From the NCBI GenBank assembly GCA_023055355.1, contig JALJCS010000001.1, positions 94,721,381 to 94,785,380 on the forward strand: a stretch of 64,000 bases of DNA, given 5' to 3'. Within the stretch, counting starts at the first letter, position 1, and every line of letters begins with the position of its first letter. The position numbers were made by a program, and so were the translations under genes. Of the stretch, positions 28,228 to 41,400 are shown one piece after another. Origin of the DNA: Agelaius tricolor (Eukaryota > Chordata > Aves > Passeriformes > Icteridae). The notes below the pieces were generated by a model, which made no database searches, was not told where the DNA came from, and saw only the letters and a list, made by a program, of their open reading frames with translations.

Positions 28228-28251
28228 GCTGTCACTGAGCTCAGTGACAGC
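28228..28251. repeat. Perfect 24-bp palindrome without spacer
   Basis: A self-complementary sequence centred on GAGCTC at 28237-28242, with outer ends GCTGTC...GACAGC. The flanking T/T at 28227 and 28252 ends the symmetry. Confidence 0.97.
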
Positions 28252-29239
28252 TTCTGCTTCTCTTTAAATGACTAAACGATCCCATGAAGGACTTTCCTGC
28301 TCTGATTTTCTATGAATCTGTGACAATATTAGAGGCGACTAGCAAGGCCAGTTCTAAGCATTTTGAAATTGGTTAGATTTTCTAGAAGCTTAACATGTCT
28401 TCAGTCAAGCTCTTTTGTCCTGAATTTTGAGATAAGAAGTCATTGAAATTAAAGAATTGTGAGCACAACAGCAGGGAGATGTGTTCCCAAGGGGTTTTAT
28501 TCATGGTAATACCTCCCTAAATATTTGAATTAATGTATGCCAATTGTTATTTACACAATAAGAGAGTTATTTAACTGACTAACAGGATTAGGTTCATCTA
28601 ATTGAGACAATGGTAGAATTGTTCACAGTGACATTTTAATCTATGGTTAAAATGCAGAAAATTTTAAATTTATTTGTAGCTGAGCTGAGATAAAATTTAT
28701 ATGATTGACAGGCATAACATCTAATATGCAATTATCCCTTAAATTTCTCAATACACAATTTTGCAATACACAGAAAAACAAAGCATTTACAGTAGTGGCA
28801 CAGATTCAGACCACACTAACAGTTGTCATACTGTGATATGAGTTGTACGGCTGAGAGAAGAGCTGGGCATGAGCACAGTATCATATTAGGTTGAACTAAA
28901 CTTTCTTACATGTATGTTTTCAGTAAGCCCAGGAAGCACAATTTGATGTTAGTCCCACATAGCTAAACACCAGACTATATTCCAGCTATACTCTAGAACA
29001 AGCAGCGCCTGCTTGGTAAAGGCATGACCGAGCCTGTTCTGGAAGCCAGCACAAAATTTAGCTGCTTGTACCATTGTGTACCACAGTCTAGATTCCCCCC
29101 TGAGAAAACAGAAATATAAATAATTTCTGCAATGGAAAACCTCTTGGATCCTTAACCAGGCAGTCTGATACAGTGGCTGTGATAACAGCAACTAATTTAC
29201 ATTTTGAAGAAACTAAATTATATAAGATGTGCATGCATG

Positions 29240-29240
<1 letters not shown>

Positions 29241-29278
<38 letters not shown>
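29241..29278. repeat. (CA)19 microsatellite
   Basis: Nineteen uninterrupted CA units, then TA CA. Likely length-polymorphic. Confidence 0.97.
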
Positions 29279-29283
<5 letters not shown>

Positions 29284-32200
29284 AGAGCATGTTCCATGGA
29301 CATGGATCCCTATTTGCTGATCTAATATCTATCTGATTATTGAGTTGAAGATCATCAGCATTGTTGCAAGAGTATACATCCATAGGCTAAGTCAATTCAG
29401 CATGTAATGGTAGAATTTTCTCCAACTGTAAATTGATAGTATTATTTTGAAAAACTCAAATACTTTATTGTATATATGACATGACAAAACTGTAATGTTT
29501 GGCTTACTGAAATCTAATACCACTTTGTCAAAAGCATTAAAAAATAAATGTACTTGAGAATCTACATGAGTTTTTTTTTTTTTTAAGTTTTACCTCTCTC
29601 TGACTGTATAGATCTGTGGCTAGAATGTTACTTTCAGATATTGAAGGGAAGGAACAATCTAGTTTTATCATGCTTTACATTGCTTTTTTTTTTTTTCTTT
29701 TGCCTTTTTTTTTTGTCTCCCTGGGATTTTTTTTCTAATGCCAAAATTGTTTAAATGGCTTTATATTTAATCATTTAAAAATGCCTTTGCAGATGGATGG
29801 CAACCTGAGTTTTTTGTTCCCCTTCTCATTTATTATAACCAGTGCTGGTCAAATAAGCCTTGGTAGCTGCATATTATGCAATTCACTTTTTTGTTCATGG
29901 TAAATGACAAAGAGAAGAAATCACTTCTCTCTCTAGTTTTTTGAATCAACTCTGAATATTGCTTGAGGAATGGCTATGTATATAGATAGAAATCTCTTCC
30001 AAAAGCATTAGCATTAGCTACCATCTGACTTCTGCAAAAAATACTCTGATAAATAGGTGTTAATAGTTTCCAGTCAACTTTCAATGCTTACAGCAAATAG
30101 TGTAAATTGAAAAAAGCATTTAAATGGAATCCTGTAAATCACTGTGAGTGCTATGGAAGACTGCAGATATATTTTAAATAAAAACTATTATACAGTAAAC
30201 TTGCTGATATTCCTCACACAGAATTTCCACTTTGTTGCTGTGATACGTGCTCAAATGCAAAAGTTTCAGCATCTATGCCTCTGTATCTAGGACACATAGG
30301 TAAGCACATCTTCTCTTGTCTTCCAAATAAAATGTCCTGGTATTTATAACCCTATATTGTAATTTTTTGGTTTTGCTTCTTTTTGTCACTGTAAATCCAG
30401 ATGTTTTAAAATGAGGATTTCTAGTGAAATACACAACTCGTTAAGCCCAAGGCATAGTTTAGCTATGCCCTGTTACCCTGCAAAGACAGGGCAGATACTG
30501 AGGAGATGCCATGCTGCCTCAGAAGCAAAAGCCACACAACACTGTCAATACAATGAGTGGCCATCACTAACAAGTCTAAAAGATTTGGAGACTGAGCCTA
30601 TCTCTTTACTCAATGTTCTCCTTTGTGTTAGGTGATGGTTTGGTGTGGGCATGCACTAATAAAACTGCCTTTAGCTAAAGGACAATATAGTTCAATTAGG
30701 CAAAAGCTCCCATAAGAGACAAAAGAGTTTTAGACTTTCATCACTGAAGCCATCAACTGGCCTCAACAGACTGATAGACTGGTATTTGTTAGATGCTCTG
30801 TATTCTTCTGAAAGGACTAATGCTGAGAATGCAAAAATGTGAACTTTTGAAATACCACACAGACACTAGGTTGCATTTTTTCCTGGGGCAATCCCACTGT
30901 TTTTTCTAGTAGGGAATTTGGTTCTGCAGATAATACTCTCAGTCTCTCTAGGGAGCCAACACTAAGCATATCTGTCTGCTTTCCAGAAATAGGGGAATTT
31001 CTGTCCATAAAGCACCATATATATATGGAAAGCCACATCCTCCTTGCTTCTATGCCCACACTCTTTTTGTGAGTGCACACAGAATGATAAAGCTGGATTT
31101 ATTAATTATAATTGTCCAACAATAGACATATGACAAACATTAATATCCAAAAACCACAATGTGTCATGAAGAGGAGAAGAAGGAAGAAAAAAAAATAAAG
31201 ACAATGAGGAACAACCAGGTTCAGTGTTTCTAGAAGATAATACTGTAAATCAAGAATAAAAGACAGGATCCAATTACTTGATGAAAGAACAAAAAGCCTA
31301 GTAAATTAAAGAGATGATGAAATAAAGAATGGCAGTGGTGTTAATCAAGCACCATTACATGGGATGGTATGGACCCAAGTGTGTGAAAATGAATAGCGAA
31401 GTGGAACAAACTGAGAAGTCCTGGGAGCAATCCAGGGTAAAACATACAAAAGAACTGGTTTTTATGTTGTTTTTATATCTTTTATTGCACAGATGCTGGT
31501 TACAAATGAATACAGTTGGCTTGTTCATCTCAAATCAATAAGAAGTGCTTTGCTGATCTCTTCCTCTCTAACCTCAGACTACTTAACCTTGTACTTCAAA
31601 ATTATTAACTACTGCTACATCCTGAATTCTTTCTCCTGCCAAGGTCCAAGTTAGAACAACTCATGTGCCATGTTTAGTATTGGTGTTACAGAGTTCAAAA
31701 AACTGGAATCAAAAATGGGATAAATGTCACAATGGGATAGAAATAGTCATCCTAAGAGGGACAAAATTTCAGGAGAATGGAGATCTGTCACTAGCTGCAG
31801 CAGTGCCTATTCTGTTTCTATGTGGCCAAATCTATTCCATTTCTATTCTGAAACACTCAGATATACAGATGGGACCTGCATGTTCTCCTATATATTAATA
31901 GCAACCATCAATCTTTTGCAGAGCTGTCACATCATTAAAAGCAGGGAGCATTCAACAAAGTAGCATATCAAGAGCCCTTAGAAATGCAGATGAAGAAGTT
32001 TAGGACAAACACACAGCTAGGAAATTGCTTTTCACTTTCAGACTCAACTAAATACAGTATTTCTAAACAGGCCCAGATTGCCTAACAAACATTCTATTTC
32101 AAGCCACTATTTCTAATTCAAAACGTTTCATTAACTGAAGTGTTGTCTCCACCAAGTTTGTATTTTCCTCATTCCACTGGTCTTGTGATACTATTTATGA

Positions 32201-35200
32201 CTGTCATCAGTCTAAAATTGAATTAAGCTTAATATTAAATCATGCTTTGAAGCAGAGAGGCCATGGCATGGGTCCTCTGGCCTCAGGTGCTCCCTCAGAG
32301 AGCAGGGCTGAAGGAGCACCCTGCAGAGCAGTGTGGAGTGTTCAACACTGCCATTGTGAGAAATGGTGAGGACAGATGTGCTTTCCTGATGTGGTGCCAA
32401 ACAACAATGCATGTGAGATGATCAGCTTTCCCTGTAGTGTGTTGGAGAAATATTCCTATGTTCTAGCCTGCAGTTTCTTACCTAAGTTTCTCCACCTAAG
32501 GGGGACAGGAGGAAGAACAGACAGCCTGTAAGAAAAAAAAATGCTTCCATTTTTGCATTTTGTATTCTTACAAAACTGGGGAAGGATATCATGGATCAGG
32601 CAAGGGATGGAAATAAGAATATGAAAGATGCCCTCCTTGGAAAGACCAGTGGTCTGTCTACTGCTATTTCTCTGTCTATTTCTCAAACAGCAGACCTGTC
32701 CCCAGGAGCTGGGGAGGACACCCAGCCACCCACACCTCACCCTTCAGCTGCAGGCAGCAGACATCTGTGTCTTCCTGCATTTGCAGCATTACACAGTGTC
32801 ACCAGTATGGCAAACACAGATAAGGCTATGAAAAAACGTGGCTCCAGTGTTTTCCTAGAGTGGCTGAGAGCTGCAAGTAAAGAAGCAAACATGTTTCTCC
32901 AGACACAACCTGGACAGACCTGTGCTGTGCATGCTGCCCAAGCTCTGCTCTGCTGTCAGGCCACATCCGCACTTTTCGTGCAGGCCCCCACTCAACCTGT
33001 GTTGCTAACTAACTACCCTGGCTGAGCTGGAGAGTGGTTGAGGCTGTCAGTTTGGTTTAGGCTGGGAAGGGCCACAAGTATCCTCCTGCAAGAGCTGACT
33101 ACATCTAACAGGATTCACTGCTGACGAGCTAGTGGTAGCTTTCCAGTACTTCAAGTTTGCTTTATGCTGATACTGAAAGCTCTCTCACAACCCACTCAGC
33201 TTCCCCTTTCCTGGGGGTTATAAATATCTAGGCTGTGAAAACCTGGGAGTTTTCCTCATGGCAATCACTCTGTTGATGTTGGATACATTCGGCACACGTT
33301 GTCCGGGTGTTTTCAGTGCCTTGAAAAGCAATATCATATCTTTGACCTCTTGATACAGCCAAAGTGGTGTAAAGGAGCAAGGCTGCAGAAGGTGACTTTG
33401 GCTACTGTTAGTTTATAAACACCTTTATGCCATGCCCTTGTAAAGCTGACTCCAACACGTTGACTAGTTAGATTGAAATAGGAACTTTGCCTTCCCAAAG
33501 GACAAGCACAGACACTGGGATTAGTAAAGGATTTACTGTCCTTGTCTTTCATCTGAAAGAAGGAACAAAACTGCCTTTTTTGGACAACTGCTTTTTAACA
33601 TGTCTGTTTTTCTCTATGTCATAACTAATGTACACCCCTTAAGGCTTACAACAATAGCTGTGTGTACAGCTACCTCTGTTCATTAAGAGACTGACCTGTG
33701 TTCTATTAATATTTATAGATTTAAATTTTTAATACACAACAATTCTGCATTATTGAATAGGTGACTTCCTGCATTTTAATGGTTATGGAGTAGGAGTGGG
33801 CTCTTTGTAGTTAACATTGCAATAAATTTTTCATGATTAAATAAAAAGTTCTTACGTCTAACTTCCTCAAACAAAATCCTCTTGAACAACAAGTTGGTAC
33901 AATGGTGAAGGATTCTCTTAAGAGTTTTATGATATTTTGTTGCAAATTTTCTTAGGCAATTTAAATTTATGGTACATAAGGATTTTCTATATCTGGAAGT
34001 ATTTAATAAGGTTCTTTAAAAAAAGTTGCTGAATTATTCAAACATCAATTTGGGGTTATTTACTCAGTTTTGGAGACAACTGAATTCTTACTTTCAAAAC
34101 TAACCCTCATGTTTTAGTAGATGCAAACTGACAGGAGATTAACAATGTTAACTTGAGTTGGCATCTTGGACCAGGACTGGGATGTATATTCAGTCTTCCA
34201 TTCATTAACCTTGAAAAGGCTTTAATAGCTGCATTGTAAAGAGCTTCTATTTTGAAAAACCATGAGGGATTTTAAGACTGTTGTGAATGAGTATTTTACG
34301 TTGCTCAAAGAATCCCTGGCAAAGGTATCAGCAGAAGCAGGTTTAATATAAAAGGGAAAGTATGACAAAGTTCATTGGCAAAGCTCACTCTATTACTTAT
34401 ACATGGTTAAAGCACATAGAGAAAAATCAGACTAAAATGGTCAGACTAAAATCAATCAATCTGAACAAAAAAACAACCTAAAATGATATATGTGGAGTCT
34501 GGGGATAGAAAAAGGGGTAAGGATGGGAAAGAGTAAGGATCAAAAGGAATAAGGGAGGCTCTCCTGTTGTATCATAAGGTTCAGAGTGGACTCCCTTGCC
34601 AAACTGAACCCAGGACTTGGCCAACAGTTTAGGCTTAGAGGTTTTAACAGCACCTAAACTTGACAGCACTTAATTGATAGACTAATTTAAACAATTTAAC
34701 AAAAGATTCTTATAGAATTTACTAGCACAGCAAGAACTCACAGGCACAACTTACTTATGAATGTAATGTATTTAAGAGTCCAAGATACAAACATTCATAG
34801 TCCATTTGCTATCGCACATTCACATTCACACTGACTTAAAAGAGTATGTGTAAAGTAAATTTCTATTATCTACTTTCTTTTGCATATATTTTTTATTTTT
34901 AACTTTTCAACAGAAATAAGTGCAGCTCAGCTTATATAATTGTTGGAATATAGTTATGCCTGTGAGCCAAGGATTCAGCTGATGGATTTGTCACAATAAT
35001 TCCTTATTTGCAATGTAACGCAGCTTTATTTACCCTCAATGAATGTAAAGAAAGATAAAATTCTTGCAATCTCTGCAGAGGAGTTAGTGGTGCTTTGGCA
35101 GTATCTCACACTAGTTGAAGAATTTTGAGCACATGTAAGCCCTATGAGCTATATTTCAATATTCAGGATGATCCAGAAGGGTCAACAATTCATTGCCGTA

Positions 35201-35376
35201 AATTCTGAACCTGGATCATAACAACATCACATAAGATGCATCACAGAAGATTTCTGCTGTTTTACAGAAGATTTCTCCATAAAAGAAGAAATGTTTAATG
35301 AGGAATTTGGAGACAAAGTAACTCAAACAATTTTATTATCTATCCTGTGGTGTATCTGTATCCTGATGACAGTCAG

Positions 35377-35416
35377 ATCTATACTGTGTGCAGATGTACT
35401 TGCACACAGTATAGAT
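35377..35416. repeat. Perfect hairpin, 16-bp stem, 8-nt loop
   Basis: ATCTATACTGTGTGCA (35377-35392) and its exact reverse complement (35401-35416) flank the loop GATGTACT. Confidence 0.97.
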
Positions 35417-38400
35417 AATAAACACTTCATGGCATTTGATGAAAGGGATTGTACTGTTTTAGATTCCTTTCTGATGATGTTCTCATGTTGACTTCACTGA
35501 AAATATTGGTCAGGAGACAATTAAGAAATTAAATGTATTCCTAAAGCAAAACAACAATACCACTATGCCAGATATGCTATATTTAAAGCAATTATAATTA
35601 TTAATATAATATAATATTCATGTTTTAATGTTTAAGTTCTGATTTTCCAGCCTTGAAATCCATCCCATCCTGTGAACCTCAATTTAATTTCATTTTTTAT
35701 CATCTTTTGCAAACATTTTGTTTTCCCTTGGCACATGAGTCAATTTAATAACCTGATCAAAGATCAGAATTTCCTGTATATATGGACTATAATAAATTTA
35801 TGCCATTTTCCTGAAATTTGTATCAAACCAGAGTAACACTTCAAGAGAGGTCTGGCTATATTTCATATCTGAACACTATATAAAATAGTAAGACACCCAT
35901 TCTCATTACACAGTGACATAAAAACTAGGCAATAACATTTCCTTGCATCCTCAAAAATGCAAGCTGGCAAGCTCTCCTGGGATATGATTAACAGCTTTTC
36001 AGCTGGGGGTACTTACTTAATAATGAAATTATTTCTTTAACTATTAACCTTTGATGACATCAATAATTCCCATGTTTAGGACACAACAGGGTCTGGTATT
36101 GGACACGGAGGAGGAACATGCACTGACAAACACTGCAAACAGCCATACCTAAACAGAGTCTTTAGGGTGGCTTTAGCTTCCATGCTTCCATGTCAACTGC
36201 TAACCAAAAGCCATGTTTTCAGTGGCAGTCAGGAGCTTGTGGCTTCCACAGTCCTGTTATGAGGAGATTTTCAGAAACACTCAGGCACCAGCTCTTCTGA
36301 AAAATCTACTAATTGCTTTAGGTGCTGGAGACAGCTTTGGTCTTCTAATGAGCTGCCCCCCTTACAGCCATTTCTCAGCCCCAGGGAACAGCAGCTCAAA
36401 GGCTCTGCCTTACTCTGCCATTTCTCTGCCATTATGTTCACTCACCCCTTCCCTCTCAAGCCTTTGGTGCCTGTGTTTTACTCCTGTCACAGCTCGTTCC
36501 TGTTCCAGCAGTAAGTGTGGACTTTTTTATTTTGTGCCTGACCAACAGAGAGGTATTCCCTTCCTGCTAAAGCCCTCTGGGCATGACTCCAGCACAAGGA
36601 ATGTCTGTTTGCAAATTACCCTAGTGCTGGGAGACAATGATAGATGACCTCTCACAATATTGGGTGAGATATTGATTAAAGTCATTGATCCCATTTTTGA
36701 GTGACTGTTTCACCCAGGTAGACAAGTGAAATGAAAAATCTGTCAGTGTCTGCAAAAGCCTTTTTCAGAGACATCAGAAGCTTTCTTGTTTGGTTTTTTT
36801 TTTTTCTTTTTTTGGTTGACCTTTTGGGCTCAACAGGGTTAAAAGAATTCATAATATTGTTCATATGTGGGTTTTTTGTTTGGGTTGGGTTAGTTGGGTT
36901 TAGTTGGTTTTTTTAAGAACCTTCTTCTATGCAAATAAGTTGTTTATTTGCTTGATTGGGTTTCAGATAGACAAGAGACAACTGCATATCACTCAGCCCT
37001 TTACTCATGAGCAGCCCTCAGTGACAGGGCCACTGCTCCCCCAGGTAGGAAATCCTTTGCAGATGAGGCAACACGACCTGTGAGCATGTTTGCTAAGGCT
37101 AGGTCTACATATTCCATACACTGTTTTATGTTTTGGAAGAAGCTATTCTAGTTTTTTTAATGTATGACCACCTAAAGGAATCAGTTATTACTTTGTGTTA
37201 TTTTACTGGCACGACATTAGTGGCTTGTCTTGTTGACATTAACAGACAATCCAAGGCTAGATCTCAAATGTAAATGATAAAAACTATCACCTTGTAAGTC
37301 AGCTGTTAATACTTTCAGACTCACCACCATAACATGTGCTACTACCTGAAAATAAATGTTCCATTAAAATGTTTTCATTTGTTTCTGAGCTGCACTGCAC
37401 ACGTGTTCTGATAGTATTACAGCTGGTTAGGTGAAGTTATATAATGCCAATCTGTTTCTGAGGGAGCACATAGGCGAATTTCCACCAATGACATACAAAT
37501 AGTCATCATCAGAAATTTGCCTATAAATAATGGATTTAGCATTCATGCATGCAAAAGTGGGGTAATGAAAATGCTGGCCTTGGCAGCTGCATTCGTAATG
37601 AAATAGAAAAAGAACTCTGTATTTCATTCCAGGATCTGCAAAAGGCAAATACATCTCTGGTATCACCTGGGAGGGAGCTATGCATCAGAACAGGTTGCTG
37701 GGAGGGTGCAACAAAGAGTTTAAATAGATATTTTCAGGCAGAGAACACAGCAGTTAATGAGTTGGCTGAGAAAGTATCACTTCTGCAAAAAATGTGAATG
37801 TTGAGAAAATCTTTTCACACTGAAACCAAAGAAACCAATCAATGTTGACTCTGTACAAAGGTTTTCCTACATGAGAATTGCTAAGTTGCCCAATAGCTCC
37901 ATCTGCCAAAGGATAAGTCTACTTTCCCTCTTATTCAGAGTGCTTTGTGACACTTGATATACTGCTTATAAGACATGCTGTGCAGCAATTCCCCATTACC
38001 AAATCAAAAGAGATGACATTTCACTTTTTGGTGTCTGAAAAACTTCAGCACATTTAGTATGGTATAAGAAAACTTTCTTTGTTAAGGTCAGCAACACCAC
38101 AGTCAGCCCCCAGAAACCGTTAGCCCTCCCAGGTAACACTGTGCCTCATTGCTCTCCTTGCCAATAACTCAGGCTGCAAATCATTGCTTGGGTTATCTGA
38201 GGCAAACCAGTCCCATCTTTGTGTCCAGTCAGCATTCCCCTTTTAGCCTCATCGCTAGGCTTCTGAATATTCTTGATTAGTTGATAACAATTGAAGAAGA
38301 AAAACATTCTAAGGCTGAAGCACGTGTCACTGGAGTCCTACTTTCATTATAATACTCCATCTTTAGAACAAAACCAAGCACATCCCCCCACTGCAGACCT

Positions 38401-41400
38401 ACAGTTTGAACATTCACATCTGGAAGTTAGCCATGAACAAGCACAGCCAGATCCAATAGAAATGTTAGAGTCTATATTATCTCCTCTCCCCTGCTATTAT
38501 CCCCTAACGCCTGACAAAACAGAAGTGTGCAGCAAGTTAATAAAGTTTCTCTGGTTTAGTAAATGAAGAGTCAGAGTTTACTTCTCAACTAGTTAACAAT
38601 ATGCTAAACAGGAATTTGGGACTCCTGTGTCCTTGAAATCCCTGATTTTTAGCCTTGTTGATAAAAAGAGAGAAATGTGGCACGAAGTATACTTCGAGCT
38701 GAGCCTCCCCAGCTGGGACACAGGGGTCTCATCTCAGAACTCTGGCTCCAGAGCAAAGCCCAGACTCCCCCATTCTGTCACCTGCAATGATTAAGCATTC
38801 ATGCCAACCCATGCAGCCTGGAAAGGTCATAAAAACCAAGCACACTGTCAACCCATCCTCCTTGGGAGCAACTGCAGACTTCCACTCACCTCTGCCGAAG
38901 AAGAAGGAAAGAGACTCCCTGCGTAGGCATCTCCATGGTCAACAAACACATCTGGTCACCTCTCACATCACTGTCAGGGAAACATGCTGGCACCAAATGA
39001 AAGCAAAAGCCTTTCCTGATCAGACCAAGAAAGTCTGACAATTGTCTTGTGGTGGATGCCAGAGAGATTCTGAATATTTTGGCAGAAACAGCGGCTTTTT
39101 CTAGGTGGGAATCTGCCTACATAGTATTTATGCAAACATTTCCTCACTTGGTCTGTAACCACCCCTTCACAGCAAAGCAGAGCAGCATTATCGCCAATTC
39201 TTTAGATAGTTGTGAGTTTAAAATACTACCACTGCCTAAAATAAAAGGAATTTCAATCACAGTGCTCCCTGAAATGAAAGAGGTGGATGCCAGTTTGACA
39301 ATTTAAGCTGATAGCAGAGATACTGCCTCTCCAGCATTTTTGGCACCTGGCCTAGGGAGGAAGGAACGAGAAGAAAGGACAAAGAGAAAGTAGGGATAAA
39401 AGGAGGAGGAACGTGATCCAGTTCATTTAATATAATGACAGAAATCCCTGGAGGGACACTGATTTACATCTACAGGCACTTCAGAGCCAGCATTAATAAC
39501 AGGTACACAGTTGTACGACTGATACAGCAGCTCAAAGAGAGAATGTGAGCAAAAGAATTATATCTAGCATAATAAAAACAATCAAGCCTGCAGGTCAGAA
39601 TGTAAGGGAAGGATAGTAACTGCTGAGCCCAAAATTACTACCTTGGTTAGCAGCCAAGATAAAGAGTGGGTCATAAATTATCCACAGGTAAAAGTCAGAA
39701 AATAGGTATTTCTGCATCCACACCTGAACTGAAAGCAGCAGTGTGTGAAAATTGATTAGCTATGCATGCAGGTTTACAAAATACCTAAACAAAGATTCCT
39801 GAGCCCTCTGCAAGCACAAGATCAGGCATGTAAGAGAACAGCATCAGCATCAGCACATTAGCATCAGCAAAGAACACTTTTTTTGGTCCAGGTACATATT
39901 CCTGAATTAGGCACTGGAGAGAACTGTTAAAAAAAGCCTCAAAGCATTATCCCTAACTGAAGCAGAGCTATGGTCCCAGAATACTGCTGCAGGCAGGGGA
40001 GTGTGGGGGTATCAAGGACTCAGAAAGTTACTAAGGCACGAAACTTGTAGGCATTGCTGGGCTGCCTAAGCACCACGTGAATACAGCTCAAGCAAGAACA
40101 TTGCAAAAGCTGAGGAACATGGAAGTATATGAAAGCAAACACTTCAAATCAGTATTTAGCTCACATTTACACCCAATCTAGCAGAACATTACAGAAAATT
40201 TAGAATGCCAGGCAGCATTACTGTTCACAACAAGGAGGTCTGGCTTAGCATACTGGATATTGCAAGCTCTCCCCTCAGTGCAGCCTCATGGAATCAAATG
40301 GGAGAGATGCAAAACATTCCCAGGAAAGACCATATTAGTAAATGCATCAAGCAGCATGTCAGAAGCTGAGCAAAACATTTTGCCACAGAACGTAAATTGG
40401 CCAATATAAAGAACTACTAATAACTGGAAAACATGTAATTTAGTAAACTAAGTAAGAATCACTTATGGATTATACTGTTAAGACCAACATATTCAGGGCC
40501 AAGATAGCAAACAGAAATCATCTGCAACAGCAGTGGATCCAAATTTCTTACCCTCTGTTGACAGAGACTTCTCATTTCCAATATGCAAGAATTAGAGACA
40601 AAACAGAAGGCACTGAAATGCTTTTGCCCAAGCTGTAAAGATTGCCAAGTATCAGCTGTAGTCTGGTCCTTCTGTCCTTTAAACAAATGGCCACAGCTAA
40701 TGCAGCAAGCCATCCTGGTATTCAGGGCTTTTTTCATGACCAACTGGTGATGTGTCCCTTCTGGAATTGAAATGGCTCAAAAGAAACTGGCCTGTGGAAG
40801 AAAGACTCATATATAATAATCTCTAAGGAAAGATGTTTTTCTTGTCAACTACTATAAATGTCACTTATTCAGACAAGGTGTGTGATAACAGAGAGAGAAT
40901 ATCTTTCAAACCACTGGTTTTCTCCAGTAATGCCCAGGTTTCCTCCGTGATATCAAACACATTGCAGTTCCTGTGCAGGTGGTGTGATTTCACTTGGTTG
41001 ATAGGATCACCACAGATAAATGCTTGATTCTCCTGGAATGGCCATGGCAGTCTCTCTCTGTTCTTCATCCTTGCATTGCTTGGGGATTAAAATCCTGGGA
41101 AATGCCTATTTACCTAGTGGGTGCTGGTTGAAACAGAAATCTATACACGTTACATACCATGCACATCAATGCCATGGCAAAAACCTGTTCAAAATGTGAA
41201 CCCAGTGAGAGCAAGCTGCCCACAGAAAGCTGTGACACTGCTTCAGGCCATGGTGCCTCTGCAGACCAGAGCAAGCCATGGTGATTGCAGTGACTTCCTG
41301 GTTTCCATTTGCCATTTTTTGTCTTCTGGTAATTCCTCTATGACTCTTTTTAAGAAGAATTAATCTCCCTGAACACCTTCCCTTGTTTTTTACAAATGCA

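Noticed and set aside
32591..33025. 144-codon frame (+) as a gene
   Set aside because: Low-information composition, no domain, and competing frames on both strands; the same holds for the frames near 36.2, 20.0 and 51.4 kb.
36870..36906. T/G-rich stretch as an interstitial telomere repeat
   Set aside because: Motifs such as GGGTTGGGTTAGTTGGG are irregular and do not form TTAGGG arrays.
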